Both the position numbers and the translations under genes were made by a program. A stretch of DNA of 64,000 bases from an uncultured Flavobacteriales bacterium (GTDB lineage: Bacteria; Bacteroidota; Bacteroidia; Flavobacteriales_G; Salibacteraceae), in assembly GCA_943788775.1 (NCBI GenBank), contig CALSRO010000005.1, positions 434,001 to 498,000 of the forward strand. The letters are read 5' to 3'. Shown here piece after piece: positions 20,516 through 29,095 of this stretch. Every line of letters begins with the position of its first letter. Position 1 is the first letter of the stretch. The notes beneath the pieces are model-generated. The model saw only the letters and a program-made list of their open reading frames with translations, was not told where the DNA came from and made no database searches.

Positions 20516-20896
20516 ATGAATATTCCAGCAGACCTTAAATACACAAAAGATCACGAGTGGATCAAGGTGGACGGTGATGAAGCCACCATTGGCGTTACAG
20601 ATTATGCCCAAGGAGAACTTGGAGATGTTGTGTACGTAGAAATTGAAACAGAAGGCGAGACCCTTGATAAGGAAGAAGTGTTCGGAACAGTGGAGGCTGT
20701 TAAGACAGTGTCAGATTTGTTTATGCCAATTAGCGGAGAAGTTGTGGCTGTTAATTCAACTTTGACTGATGCACCCGATACTGTCAATTCGGACCCTTAC
20801 GGAGATGGTTGGATGGTGAAGGTGAAAATGAGTGATCCATCGCAATTGGACGGTTTGTTATCCGCAGAAGATTACAAGAGCGAAATAGGAGCTTAA
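20516..20896 (+). CDS. gcvH: Glycine cleavage system H protein
   Basis: GcvH carries the lipoyl arm that shuttles the aminomethyl group between the P, T and L proteins of glycine cleavage; it can also act as lipoate carrier. The 126-residue product is full length with the lipoylation site GTVEAVKTVSD (Lys63). It lies directly downstream of sprA, a gene order I recall from other flavobacteria, and is followed after one base by vanZ. The other gcv genes are not in the window. Confidence 0.96.
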   Translation: MNIPADLKYTKDHEWIKVDGDEATIGVTDYAQGELGDVVYVEIETEGETLDKEEVFGTVEAVKTVSDLFMPISGEVVAVNSTLTDAPDTVNSDPYGDGWMVKVKMSDPSQLDGLLSAEDYKSEIGA

Positions 20897-20897
20897 T

Positions 20898-21275
20898 ATG
20901 TTTCTAAGGCACAACGCCCTTGGTATTGCTTGGGCGTTATTCATTTTTGTGCTTTGTGCTTTGCCTGGTAGCCAGTTCAAAGAAGCAAAGCACGAGCACT
21001 TGGATAAAGTCATTCACGTGACGTTGTTCAGTGTTTTGTTCGTATTGCTTACAGTTGGCTTCATAAAGCAAAAGCTGTTTCCATATCTTAGAAGACATGT
21101 CAAATTAAAAGTTTGGCTTGGTTGTCTTGTGTACGGAGTCATAATTGAACTCCTACAAGGGAGTCTATTCATCGAACGATCGGTGGAAATAACGGACATT
21201 TTCGCCAATGCAATCGGAGCCTCGGTAGGATTGGGTGCCTTTCTTTTAATCTACGGTAGAGGGTCATATTCGTGA
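20898..21275 (+). CDS. VanZ-family membrane protein
   Basis: The 125-residue protein has four predicted membrane helices (about 8-24, 38-58, 70-88 and 102-121) and the VanZ-like features of a DKVIHVTLFSVLF helix and a late IELLQG/EITDIFANAIGA segment. VanZ-family proteins are widespread with mostly unknown roles; the name comes from a teicoplanin-resistance gene and no such role is implied. It starts 1 base after the gcvH stop, so the two are co-transcribed. Confidence 0.85.
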   Translation: MFLRHNALGIAWALFIFVLCALPGSQFKEAKHEHLDKVIHVTLFSVLFVLLTVGFIKQKLFPYLRRHVKLKVWLGCLVYGVIIELLQGSLFIERSVEITDIFANAIGASVGLGAFLLIYGRGSYS

Positions 21276-21314
21276 CCGAAAAATAATTCAGTGCAAATTT
21301 TAACGTTAAGGCTT

Positions 21315-21333
21315 AGTAGAAACGATTTCTACT
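21315..21333. repeat. 8-bp dyad upstream of the TonB gene
   Basis: AGTAGAAA-CGA-TTTCTACT is a perfect 8-bp inverted repeat with a 3-base centre, 35 bases before the energy transducer start. It lies just upstream of a near-match to the -7 element (TATTTTGG, about 21337-21344), so it could be an operator or an RNA hairpin. Confidence 0.45.
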
Positions 21334-21368
21334 GACTATTTTGGTCGCTTCAAATCCACAATAAAAAG

Positions 21369-22043
21369 ATGGAAATAAAGAAAAGCACAGATGCAAATCT
21401 GGAAAACAAAAAAGGAGTCTATTTCTTAATTGGACTATTACTATCTCTAGGAGTAGTATTGGTCGCATTTGAATGGACGCAATACGAAGGTGATGTCGGT
21501 TCTTTGGGAGAACTTGACATTGTGTTAGATGAGGAAGAAATGATTCCGATCACACAACAAACACCACCGCCTCCGCCACCACCGCCACCCCAAACAACGA
21601 TTATTGAAATCGTTGAGGATGATGAAGAAATTGAAGAGGAATTGGAAATTGAGGACACAGAAATGGATGAAGACGATGTTTTTGAGATCGTTGATATTCC
21701 AGAAGAAGTAGTAGAAGCACCGCAGATTTTCCACATTGTGGAAGAGCAACCAGAATTTCCAGGAGGTCAAGCAGCCTTGATGAACTGGTTAGGTTCGAAT
21801 ACAAAGTATCCAGCAATTGCAAAGGATGCGGGTATTACAGGAGTTGTATATGTTCAATTTGTAGTTCGTGAAGACGGTAAAGTAGATCCAAACGATATTA
21901 CAATTTTAAGAGGCGTGCACCCTGCGCTAGACAACGAAGCAAAACGAGTTGTGAAAAATATGCCGACTTGGAAACCTGGTCGTCAAAGAGGTAAAGCGGT
22001 GGCTGTTTATTACAAACTACCTTTCCGCTTTAATCTGAAATAA
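21369..22043 (+). CDS. tonB: Energy transducer TonB
   Basis: TonB passes energy from the ExbBD motor to outer-membrane receptors. The 224-residue protein has a short cytoplasmic N-terminus, one membrane anchor (about 18-36), a run of nine prolines near residue 63, a strongly acidic Glu/Asp stretch (about 75-115) and the C-terminal TonB domain (about 135-224; FPGGQAALMNWLGSN, then PTWKPGRQRGKAV). It is a single gene followed by a terminator. exbB and exbD are not in the window. The substrate receptors cannot be deduced. Confidence 0.93.
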   Translation: MEIKKSTDANLENKKGVYFLIGLLLSLGVVLVAFEWTQYEGDVGSLGELDIVLDEEEMIPITQQTPPPPPPPPPQTTIIEIVEDDEEIEEELEIEDTEMDEDDVFEIVDIPEEVVEAPQIFHIVEEQPEFPGGQAALMNWLGSNTKYPAIAKDAGITGVVYVQFVVREDGKVDPNDITILRGVHPALDNEAKRVVKNMPTWKPGRQRGKAVAVYYKLPFRFNLK

Positions 22044-22062
22044 GGTAAAAGAATGTTTTATT

Positions 22063-22094
22063 AAGCCTCAATCTAATGGATTGGGGCTTTTTTT
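22063..22094 (+). terminator. Rho-independent terminator after tonB
   Basis: An 11-bp stem (AAGCCTCAATC with GATTGGGGCTT, one G-U pair) with a 5-base loop is followed by a run of T. Confidence 0.9.
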
Positions 22095-22197
22095 ATGTCC
22101 GAAAACGATCAGCATCCTACCGTATTCTAATCCTGACTAATTTGAAATACTAGGATGAAATAAGTATGAGTTTCAAGTTGTAATAAACATTACAGCT

Positions 22198-22875
22198 ATG
22201 AAGTATAAAAGAGAAAAAGGAACTCCAGAGAAATTGTTTTTAGGATTGGTAATCGGACTTGCAGGGTCGCTTTGCATGTTAGAATATGGCAAGCCTCTTG
22301 CAGCTGTTTATATTCCAAATGGTGACATCGGAGAAATCATTGATTTTGCAGATGAACCTTTTCGTATAACCCTACCTGAACCGGAGCTGCCTGAATATGT
22401 TGAACCTGAAAAGGTGAATGATCAGTCCACCGAGTTAAACATTGTTCCAGACGAAGTAGCAACTCCAGAGAATAACAATACTGATCCATTCGAAGAGTTT
22501 CAAGTAAATGATTCGGGATTGTATATCCCTGATTTCGTTTCAGAGCAGGAAATCATATTGGATATGCCCTTCGTATTGGTGGAGCAAAAACCAATTTTCG
22601 AAGGACTCGAAAGGTTTTTAGGTGAAAATGTGAAGTATCCACCTAGGAGGAGAGATGTTGGTGATCAAGGTTATGTGGCAGTACAATTTACCGTGACCCA
22701 TACAGGGGCCATTGATAAAGAAAGTATTAAGATACTAAGATCACCACACCAAGATTTCACCAAAGAGGTAATGCGAGTAATGAAGAAAATGCCTGATTGG
22801 GAACCAGGCAAGCAAAGAGGAAAGCCAGTAAACGTAACTCACACCTTGCCCATTCGGTTTAAGCTAAAGTCTTAA
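22198..22875 (+). CDS. TonB C-terminal-domain protein, second energy transducer
   Basis: The 225-residue protein resembles the preceding TonB in plan: one N-terminal membrane segment (about 12-37), an acidic Pro/Glu linker (LPEPELPEYVEPE), and a C-terminal TonB domain (about 130-225) ending PDWEPGKQRGKPVN and IRFKLK. The polyproline run is missing and the linker is shorter on charge, so it may be a divergent paralogue produced by duplication of tonB. Its stop overlaps the stop of the convergent cysN by three bases. Whether it energises receptors or only binds peptidoglycan is open. Confidence 0.82.
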   Translation: MKYKREKGTPEKLFLGLVIGLAGSLCMLEYGKPLAAVYIPNGDIGEIIDFADEPFRITLPEPELPEYVEPEKVNDQSTELNIVPDEVATPENNNTDPFEEFQVNDSGLYIPDFVSEQEIILDMPFVLVEQKPIFEGLERFLGENVKYPPRRRDVGDQGYVAVQFTVTHTGAIDKESIKILRSPHQDFTKEVMRVMKKMPDWEPGKQRGKPVNVTHTLPIRFKLKS

Positions 22876-24149
22876 AGAATCATCCCTGCACCGACCGTTT
22901 CATTGGTGGCTTCATCTATTATGATGAGGCTTCCAGTGTTGCGGTTTCGCTGATAGCGGTCAGTAAACAAAGGAACCGTAGTGCGAATTTTAATTCTCGC
23001 AATGTCATTCATGTTTATAGTCTTGTCATCTTCCAACTTGTGTAAGTTATTGATGTCAACCTTGTATCTGATTTCCTTTACGATGCATCTCGCGTCTCTC
23101 GAGGTATGCTTGACAGCGTATTTTCCGTTCAGCTGAATAGGGCGCTTGCTCATCCAACATACCATCAATTCATGATCTTGTGTATCGTCAGGCTGGTTGT
23201 TCGTGCGCACAATCATATCACCTCGACTTACATCAATATCATCCTCAAGAATTACGGTACAAGACATGGGAGGAAATGCCTCTTGAATTTCGCCATCATA
23301 GCTGTCAATTTTGGCAATCTTTGACGTGAATCCTGACGGTAATACAGTTACCTCATCTCCTTTTTTCAATACACCACCAGCAACTCGTCCGGCATATCCT
23401 CGATAGTCGTGAAACTCTGTTGTCTGAGGGCGAATAACAGTCTGAACTGGAAATCGGCCATCCACTAAGTTTTCATCACTTCCAATGTGAACGGTTTCCA
23501 AGGTATAAAGTAGTGTGGCTCCTTCATACCAATCCATTTTCTTAGATCGATCTACCACATTATCTCCGAATAATGCGCTTATCGGAATATATCGTATGTC
23601 ATTTATTTCCAGTTTGCTGGCAAAATCCTCGATGTCAGATTTAATTTCCTCATATCGCTCTTGAGAATAATCTACTAAGTCCATTTTATTGATACAATAG
23701 ACCACGTGTTTTATTCCTAGAAGTGAAGCAATAAAACTGTGCCTAGAAGTTTGCTCGACCAGTCCGTGACGAGCATCAACAAGGATAATAGCAAGATTAG
23801 CCGTGCTTGCACCCGTAACCATGTTACGAGTGTATTGAATATGCCCAGGGGTATCTGCAATGATAAATTTACGCTTGGGTGTGGCGAAATATCTATAAGC
23901 CACATCGATTGTAATTCCCTGCTCGCGTTCTGATCTTAATCCATCGGTCAACAAGGCAAGGTTAACCTCTCCTTCACCGCCAATTCTTTTACTGGCTTTC
24001 TCAACCGCTTCAAGTTGATCTTGGAATATGGCTTTACTATCGTATAACAAACGACCGATTAAGGTGCTCTTGCCATCGTCTACGCTTCCAGCTGTAGTGA
24101 AGCGAAGTAGTTCCATATCTAAATATCCAGCTGTAGTTGTATCACTCAT
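22872..24149 (-). CDS. cysN: Sulfate adenylyltransferase large subunit (GTPase) CysN
   Basis: CysN is the EF-Tu-like GTPase that drives ATP sulfurylase CysD to make APS from sulfate. The 425-residue product has the P-loop AGSVDDGKST, the switch motif DTPGH, and the NKMDLVD base-recognition motif, then two beta-barrel domains. There is no C-terminal CysC fusion, consistent with a separate cysC gene. It is third in the operon cysC-cysD-cysN. Confidence 0.95.
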   Translation of the reverse strand: MSDTTTAGYLDMELLRFTTAGSVDDGKSTLIGRLLYDSKAIFQDQLEAVEKASKRIGGEGEVNLALLTDGLRSEREQGITIDVAYRYFATPKRKFIIADTPGHIQYTRNMVTGASTANLAIILVDARHGLVEQTSRHSFIASLLGIKHVVYCINKMDLVDYSQERYEEIKSDIEDFASKLEINDIRYIPISALFGDNVVDRSKKMDWYEGATLLYTLETVHIGSDENLVDGRFPVQTVIRPQTTEFHDYRGYAGRVAGGVLKKGDEVTVLPSGFTSKIAKIDSYDGEIQEAFPPMSCTVILEDDIDVSRGDMIVRTNNQPDDTQDHELMVCWMSKRPIQLNGKYAVKHTSRDARCIVKEIRYKVDINNLHKLEDDKTINMNDIARIKIRTTVPLFTDRYQRNRNTGSLIIIDEATNETVGAGMIL

Positions 24150-24186
24150 ATCAAGTGTCTTATTCGAGTTTTATGTTGTGATTTGG

Positions 24187-25089
24187 TTAGAAATAGCCTT
24201 GTTTCTTTCTGTCTTCCATGGCTGCTTCTGATCGCTTATCATCTGCCCGTGTGCCACGTTCTGTAGTTCTTGTGGCTGCCACCTCTTCAATGATTTTCTC
24301 AAGATTATCCGCTGGAGATTCAACAGCCCCAGTGCAACTCATATCGCCAATCGTTCTAAATCTAACCACTCTTTTTTCAACCTTCTCCTCAGGTCTTTTA
24401 TTCATGTATTCTCCATCTGCGTAGATAACTCCATCGCGCATAAAAACATCTCTCTCGTGCGAGAAATAAATCGATGGAAGTTCAATGTTTTCTGCTAAGA
24501 TGTACTGCCAAACATCCATTTCAGTCCAATTACTGATAGGGAAAACTCGGAAGTTTTCACCCATGTGCTTCATTCCGTTAAAAATGTTCCATAGCTCTGG
24601 ACGCTGATTCTTTGGGTCCCATTGTCCAAATTCATCTCTATGTGAGAAAAAACGCTCCTTGGCACGAGCTTTCTCTTCATCGCGTCTGGCTCCTCCCATA
24701 CACGCGTCAAACTTATTTGATTCAATCGTCTCTAATAGAGTAACAGTTTGCAGACCGTTTCTACTTGCATTAAATCCCGTCTCTTCAATCGCTTTTCCCT
24801 CGTCAATACTTTGTTGTACTGAACCAACGATAAGTTCAACCCCATCCTTTTCAACCAATTGATCTCTGAATTGAATGGTTTCTGGAAAGTTGTGTCCAGT
24901 GTCAACATGAACCAATGGAAAGGGAATCTTGCCTGGGTGGAAAGCCTTTTTTGCCAGGTGGTAACAAAGAATTGAATCCTTACCTCCCGAAAACAGAAGC
25001 GCGGGATTTTCAAATTGTGCCACAACTTCGCGAATCACATAGATGGCCTCTGATTCAAGTTCTTTTAAATGTGTCAGATTGTATTTCAT
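24187..25089 (-). CDS. cysD: Sulfate adenylyltransferase small subunit CysD
   Basis: CysD is the catalytic ATP sulfurylase subunit of the PP-loop superfamily. The 300-residue product shows the PP-loop FSGGKDSILCYHL (around 33-45), the GGARRDEEKARAKER block, and the C-terminal MEDRKKQGYF tail typical of CysD. Its start overlaps the cysC stop by 4 bases (ATGA), indicating translational coupling; cysN follows after 37 bases. Confidence 0.96.
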   Translation of the reverse strand: MKYNLTHLKELESEAIYVIREVVAQFENPALLFSGGKDSILCYHLAKKAFHPGKIPFPLVHVDTGHNFPETIQFRDQLVEKDGVELIVGSVQQSIDEGKAIEETGFNASRNGLQTVTLLETIESNKFDACMGGARRDEEKARAKERFFSHRDEFGQWDPKNQRPELWNIFNGMKHMGENFRVFPISNWTEMDVWQYILAENIELPSIYFSHERDVFMRDGVIYADGEYMNKRPEEKVEKRVVRFRTIGDMSCTGAVESPADNLEKIIEEVAATRTTERGTRADDKRSEAAMEDRKKQGYF

Positions 25090-25697
25090 GATGGTATCTT
25101 AATCAGTGGCAACAGCTTTTCGTATAGCTCTTCGCCACATTCTTCAATTGATTTGTCTTTGGTCTGAATATCAATTTCGGGATTAAAAGGTGCATCGAAT
25201 GGAGATGAAATTCCTGTAAAATTTGGAATTTGACCCGCTCTTGCTTTGGCATACAAACCTTTCACATCGCGCCTCTCACACTCCTCGATCGGAGTATTAA
25301 TGTACACCTCTAGAAAATTAGCCTCTCCAATTATTATCTTGGCTTGTTCCCTTATCTCGAATGTAGGGCTGACGAAACTGTTGATACAGATAATTCCTCC
25401 ATCTAGGAATAGCTTCGATACTTCTGCAATCCTTCGGATGTTTTCGTGGCGATCAGCGTCATCGAAGCCTAGGCCGGCATTCAACCCAGCCCTCACATTG
25501 TCTCCATCCAAGAGCTTGGAAAAGAAGTTGTTCTCCAATAATTTTCTCTCTAGAAACTTGGCAAGAGTGGTCTTTCCAGATCCGCTCAATCCTGTCATCC
25601 AAACCACCTTAGCGTTTTGATTTAGGAAACGCTCTTTTTCTTCACGAGAAATGATCTCGTCAAATACACTGTACACGTTGTTTCCTTCGTCCTTCAT
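25086..25697 (-). CDS. cysC: Adenylylsulfate kinase CysC
   Basis: CysC phosphorylates APS to PAPS. The 203-residue protein has Walker A TGLSGSGKTTLA, the DGDNVR motif, and the GLYAKARAG substrate-binding loop. It is first in the operon with cysD and cysN. No PAPS reductase, sulfite reductase or sulfotransferase is in the window, so the pathway could feed either cysteine synthesis or sulfation of surface sugars; the nearby cysQ and GDP-fucose genes make the second worth considering. Confidence 0.95.
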   Translation of the reverse strand: MKDEGNNVYSVFDEIISREEKERFLNQNAKVVWMTGLSGSGKTTLAKFLERKLLENNFFSKLLDGDNVRAGLNAGLGFDDADRHENIRRIAEVSKLFLDGGIICINSFVSPTFEIREQAKIIIGEANFLEVYINTPIEECERRDVKGLYAKARAGQIPNFTGISSPFDAPFNPEIDIQTKDKSIEECGEELYEKLLPLIKIPS

Positions 25698-25708
25698 TCT
25701 TAAGCGTG

Positions 25709-25716
25709 CAAATGTA
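25709..25716 (-). promoter_or_regulatory. -7 promoter element for cysCDN
   Basis: TACATTTG on the minus strand is an exact TAnnTTTG match, 11 bases upstream of the cysC start. A TTTG about 24 bases further upstream could be the -33 element. Confidence 0.5.
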
Positions 25717-25769
25717 TATATCCTAGGCTGCTTTTGTGCTCAAATAGCCATTTGCTTTGTGTGTATTCA

Positions 25770-25777
25770 TAGTTTTG
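25770..25777 (+). promoter_or_regulatory. -7 promoter element for deoC
   Basis: TAGTTTTG matches TAnnTTTG exactly and ends 7 bases before the deoC ATG, implying a leaderless or very short leader. A TTTG at 25751-25754 is a possible -33 element. With the cysC element it forms a compact divergent promoter region. Confidence 0.5.
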
Positions 25778-25784
25778 ACCCAAT

Positions 25785-26699
25785 ATGAATGCAGCGCAAT
25801 TGCTTGTCGGTTTTAAACCAACGCCCGTTGATCTTTTGGGCGTTAATGATCGGATTACACGAATCAAGTCAAGGAGTATCAAATCTGAAGCGAAGCTTCA
25901 GGGTCTTCAGATGGCATTGAATATGATTGATTTGACAACGCTGGAAGGCGCTGACACTCCAAATAAGGTTCGTCAATTGTGTTATAAGGCAATGCATCCT
26001 CATGATCAGATGAATGGTATTCCAACGGTAGCAGCGGTGTGTGTGTTTCCAACTTTGGTCCGAACTGCCAAAGAAGCATTGAAGGGTTCCAATGTGAAAG
26101 TGGCTGCCGTTTCAACTTATTTTCCAAGTGGTCAATCTACGATCGAAATCAAATTGCGCGAAACCCAATATGCAATTGGCGAAGGGGCTGATGAAATTGA
26201 CATGGTCATTTCAAGAAGGGAGTTTCTTCAGGGTAACTTCGAATATGTGCTGGATCAAATTATCCAGATCAAGCAGCTATGTCATAAAAACAAGGTTCGT
26301 TTGAAAGTCATTCTGGAAACAGGCGAAATTGGCTCATTGGATGAGGTTCGAAAGGCGAGTGATATTGCCTTATTGGCTAATCCCGACTTTATAAAAACGA
26401 GTACTGGAAAGATTGGCCAAGCGGCCAATATGCAGGTTACACTAGTTATGCTTCAGGCTATTTGGGACCACTATCAAAAAACAGGAGTTCAGGTCGGGAT
26501 GAAACCTGCCGGAGGCATATCCGATGCAAAATCGGCCTTGCATTATTTAATGATTGTGAAAGAAGTTCTCGGACCAGAATGGCTGTCCAATAAATGGTTT
26601 CGATTTGGAGCTAGTCGGCTAGCAAATGATGTTTTAATGCAATTGGCAAAACAGGAATCTGGGGTTTATCAGGCTCCTCAGTATTTCTCAAAAGACTAA
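25785..26699 (+). CDS. deoC: Deoxyribose-phosphate aldolase
   Basis: DeoC cleaves 2-deoxyribose 5-phosphate to glyceraldehyde 3-phosphate and acetaldehyde. The 304-residue product is of the longer type also found in animals. The Schiff-base lysine is Lys204 in DFIKTSTGK; VRLKVILETG and GMKPAGGISD supply the other active-site residues. Two aldehyde dehydrogenase genes follow 2 and 40 bases apart, so the operon would oxidise the acetaldehyde released from deoxynucleosides to acetate. Confidence 0.95.
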   Translation: MNAAQLLVGFKPTPVDLLGVNDRITRIKSRSIKSEAKLQGLQMALNMIDLTTLEGADTPNKVRQLCYKAMHPHDQMNGIPTVAAVCVFPTLVRTAKEALKGSNVKVAAVSTYFPSGQSTIEIKLRETQYAIGEGADEIDMVISRREFLQGNFEYVLDQIIQIKQLCHKNKVRLKVILETGEIGSLDEVRKASDIALLANPDFIKTSTGKIGQAANMQVTLVMLQAIWDHYQKTGVQVGMKPAGGISDAKSALHYLMIVKEVLGPEWLSNKWFRFGASRLANDVLMQLAKQESGVYQAPQYFSKD

Positions 26700-26701
26700 C
26701 T

Positions 26702-28141
26702 ATGGAAGATTGGAATTTAAGTCCAGCACCTGAAAGTGCTTCGCATATTCAATTGAAAAAGCAATATGATCTCTTTATTAACGGTACGTTTCAAAAGCCA
26801 AACTCAAAGAAGTATTTCGCCACTATCAATCCTGCAACCGAAGAGATTATTGCAGAAGTAGCGGAAGCGAATGTTAAGGATGTGGATTCAGCCATGAAAG
26901 CTGCTGCCGAAGCGCATAAAACTTGGAGTAAACTTTCGGGAGCCGAACGTGGCAAATACATCTATCGCATTGCACGAATGATTCAAGAAAAAAGTCGGGA
27001 GTTTGCGGTGATTGAAACCTTGGATGGTGGAAAACCCATTCGAGAATCACGTGACATAGATGTGCCACTCGCTGCTGCACATTTTTTCTATTATGCCGGT
27101 TGGGCAGATAAGCTGGACTATGCTTTTCCTATGAGAAAACCGCAATCTTTGGGTGTTGCAGCTCAAATAATCCCTTGGAATTTCCCTTTGTTGATGGCAG
27201 CCTGGAAAATTGCTCCGGCATTAGCTTGTGGTAATACGGTGGTATTGAAACCTGCGGAAACAACCCCTCTCACAGCGTTGAAATTAGCTGAGGTAATTCA
27301 GGAAGCTGGATTGCCTGCTGGGGTGGTCAACATCATCACTGGCGCTGGCTCGACTGGTGCTGAAATGTGCGCTCATCCCATCCCCAATAAACTGGCCTTC
27401 ACTGGTTCTACTGAGGTAGGAAAGTTGGTTTATAAAGCAGCACTGAACGGCAACAAGAAGTTAACCTTAGAATTAGGAGGAAAGGCAGCAAACATCGTTT
27501 TTGACGATGCAGCTATCGAAGCTGCGGTGGAAGGTATCATCAACGGAATTTATTTCAACCAAGGGCATGTGTGTTGCGCTGGATCACGTTTGTTCGTTCA
27601 AGAGACGGTTTATGATGAGGTTTTGGCCAAATTGAAAAAGCGAATGGACATGTTGATCGTTGGCGATCCGATGGATAAAAACACGGATATCGGAGCCATC
27701 AATTCTAAAAACCAACTGCAAACCATAGAACGTTATCTGAAAATCGGAAAAGAGGAGGGAGCAGAGATTTATCAACCAACATGCAAGCTGCCGAAAAAAG
27801 GGAATTGGTGTCCTCCTACATTGTTTACCAATGTGGCACAAAGCAATCGAATCGCCCAAGAAGAAATATTTGGGCCCGTTTTAGCCATCCAGACTTTCAG
27901 AACAATTGAGGAAGTAATCGATAAAGCAAACAATACCCCTTATGGATTGTCAGCCGGAGTTTGGACGGATAAAGGATCGAAGATTTTTCAATTAACCAAG
28001 GCTCTCAAAGCCGGGGTGGTTTGGGCAAACACCTATAATAAGTTCGATCCTACAAGTCCGTTTGGGGGATATAAGGAAAGTGGTTTTGGCCGTGAAGGTG
28101 GAATTCATGGTTTGGAGGCATATTTAAAATTTGAGGATTAA
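26702..28141 (+). CDS. Aldehyde dehydrogenase, full-length
   Basis: The 479-residue NAD(P)-dependent aldehyde dehydrogenase has the Rossmann motif GSTEVGKLV, the general base Glu in LELGGKAAN, and the catalytic cysteine in GHVCCAGSR near residue 293. The C-terminal SPFGGYKESGFGREGG block is complete. It starts 2 bases after deoC and most likely oxidises acetaldehyde from that reaction. The gene after it is a shortened ALDH; together the two (479 and 288 residues) match the two-domain layout of ALDH16, which fuses a working and a degenerate ALDH fold. Confidence 0.93.
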   Translation: MEDWNLSPAPESASHIQLKKQYDLFINGTFQKPNSKKYFATINPATEEIIAEVAEANVKDVDSAMKAAAEAHKTWSKLSGAERGKYIYRIARMIQEKSREFAVIETLDGGKPIRESRDIDVPLAAAHFFYYAGWADKLDYAFPMRKPQSLGVAAQIIPWNFPLLMAAWKIAPALACGNTVVLKPAETTPLTALKLAEVIQEAGLPAGVVNIITGAGSTGAEMCAHPIPNKLAFTGSTEVGKLVYKAALNGNKKLTLELGGKAANIVFDDAAIEAAVEGIINGIYFNQGHVCCAGSRLFVQETVYDEVLAKLKKRMDMLIVGDPMDKNTDIGAINSKNQLQTIERYLKIGKEEGAEIYQPTCKLPKKGNWCPPTLFTNVAQSNRIAQEEIFGPVLAIQTFRTIEEVIDKANNTPYGLSAGVWTDKGSKIFQLTKALKAGVVWANTYNKFDPTSPFGGYKESGFGREGGIHGLEAYLKFED

Positions 28142-28181
28142 CCGAAATGGGCGCAAGGTTTTGCGGTAAAATATTAAGAGA

Positions 28182-29048
28182 ATGACTAGACTAAATATTC
28201 AAAAGACTTACAAATTGTTCATTGGCGGGAAATTCCCAAGGACTGAATCTGGTCGGTTCTATTCAATTAACGATTCGAAAGGTGAACTCATCGCTAATAT
28301 GTGCCTCTCATCTCGAAAGGATTTTCGTAATGCGGTAGTAGCTGCACGAAAAGCACAAAGCGGATGGGCAGAAAAGACGGCTTTTAACCGTTCGCAGATT
28401 TTATATCGTTTGGCTGAAATGTTAGAAACACGTTCTAAATCATTTGTTGATGAAATGGTTCTTCTTGGTTTATCGAAAAGGAAAGTTGAGAAAGAGCTTG
28501 AAAAGTCAGTCGATTGTTTGGTTTATTATGCGGGTTGGTGCGACAAATACACGGCTCTTTTCAGTTCGGTTAATCCAACCGCTTCTTCACATTTCAATTT
28601 TTCCGTTCACGAACCCACTGGCGTGGTAGCAGCAATTGCTCCCGAAGTGTCTCCGTTGTTGGGATTGATTTCAGTCATAGCCCCTGTCATCACTGGAGGA
28701 AATAGCGTGGTGGTTTTGGCTTCCGAAAAATTAGCAACATCATCCATCAGTTTTGCTGAGGTAGTTCAAAATTCGGATGTACCTGGAGGAGTGATTAATA
28801 TCCTGACTGGAAATTTGGCTGAATTGGCTCCGCACATGGCTTCTCACATGGATGTGAATGCAATAGTGACGGCAAGAGGGGCTCTAATTAATGGATTGGA
28901 GAATGAAATTGTCTCCAATGTAAAACGCAACTATGATTGGTCTAAATCAATTGATATTCATAATCCCTATAAAATTCTAGATACTCAAGAAGTGAAAACT
29001 ACTTGGCATCCGGTTCAGACAAGCGCTGCGAGTGGCGGTGGATATTGA
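28182..29048 (+). CDS. Truncated aldehyde dehydrogenase-family protein without catalytic cysteine
   Basis: The 288-residue product aligns by eye with the N-terminal half of an ALDH: KLFIGGKFPRTESG at the start, then a helical region and VHEPTGVVAAIAPEVSPLLG, which is a modified form of the IPWNFP block. The region holding the Rossmann GSTEVG, the base glutamate and the catalytic cysteine is missing; the chain jumps to a unique tail with NPYKILDTQEVKTTWHPVQ. No frameshift remnant follows, so the short form appears natural. It is probably the non-catalytic second ALDH16 fold as a separate subunit that pairs with the upstream enzyme. Confidence 0.8.
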   Translation: MTRLNIQKTYKLFIGGKFPRTESGRFYSINDSKGELIANMCLSSRKDFRNAVVAARKAQSGWAEKTAFNRSQILYRLAEMLETRSKSFVDEMVLLGLSKRKVEKELEKSVDCLVYYAGWCDKYTALFSSVNPTASSHFNFSVHEPTGVVAAIAPEVSPLLGLISVIAPVITGGNSVVVLASEKLATSSISFAEVVQNSDVPGGVINILTGNLAELAPHMASHMDVNAIVTARGALINGLENEIVSNVKRNYDWSKSIDIHNPYKILDTQEVKTTWHPVQTSAASGGGY

Positions 29049-29095
29049 TTTGATTTGAAGTTTTCATCTTTTCTCGAATACCTACCATTGCACTC

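Noticed and set aside
21419-21822. Minus-strand frames opposite tonB rich in Ser/Gly or Phe/Leu
   Set aside because: They mirror the polyproline and acidic repeats of tonB; composition artefact, no own start signals.
28182-29048. Short ALDH as a decayed pseudogene
   Set aside because: No internal stop or frameshift and no leftover catalytic sequence downstream; the tail is distinctive, so a functional subunit is more likely.
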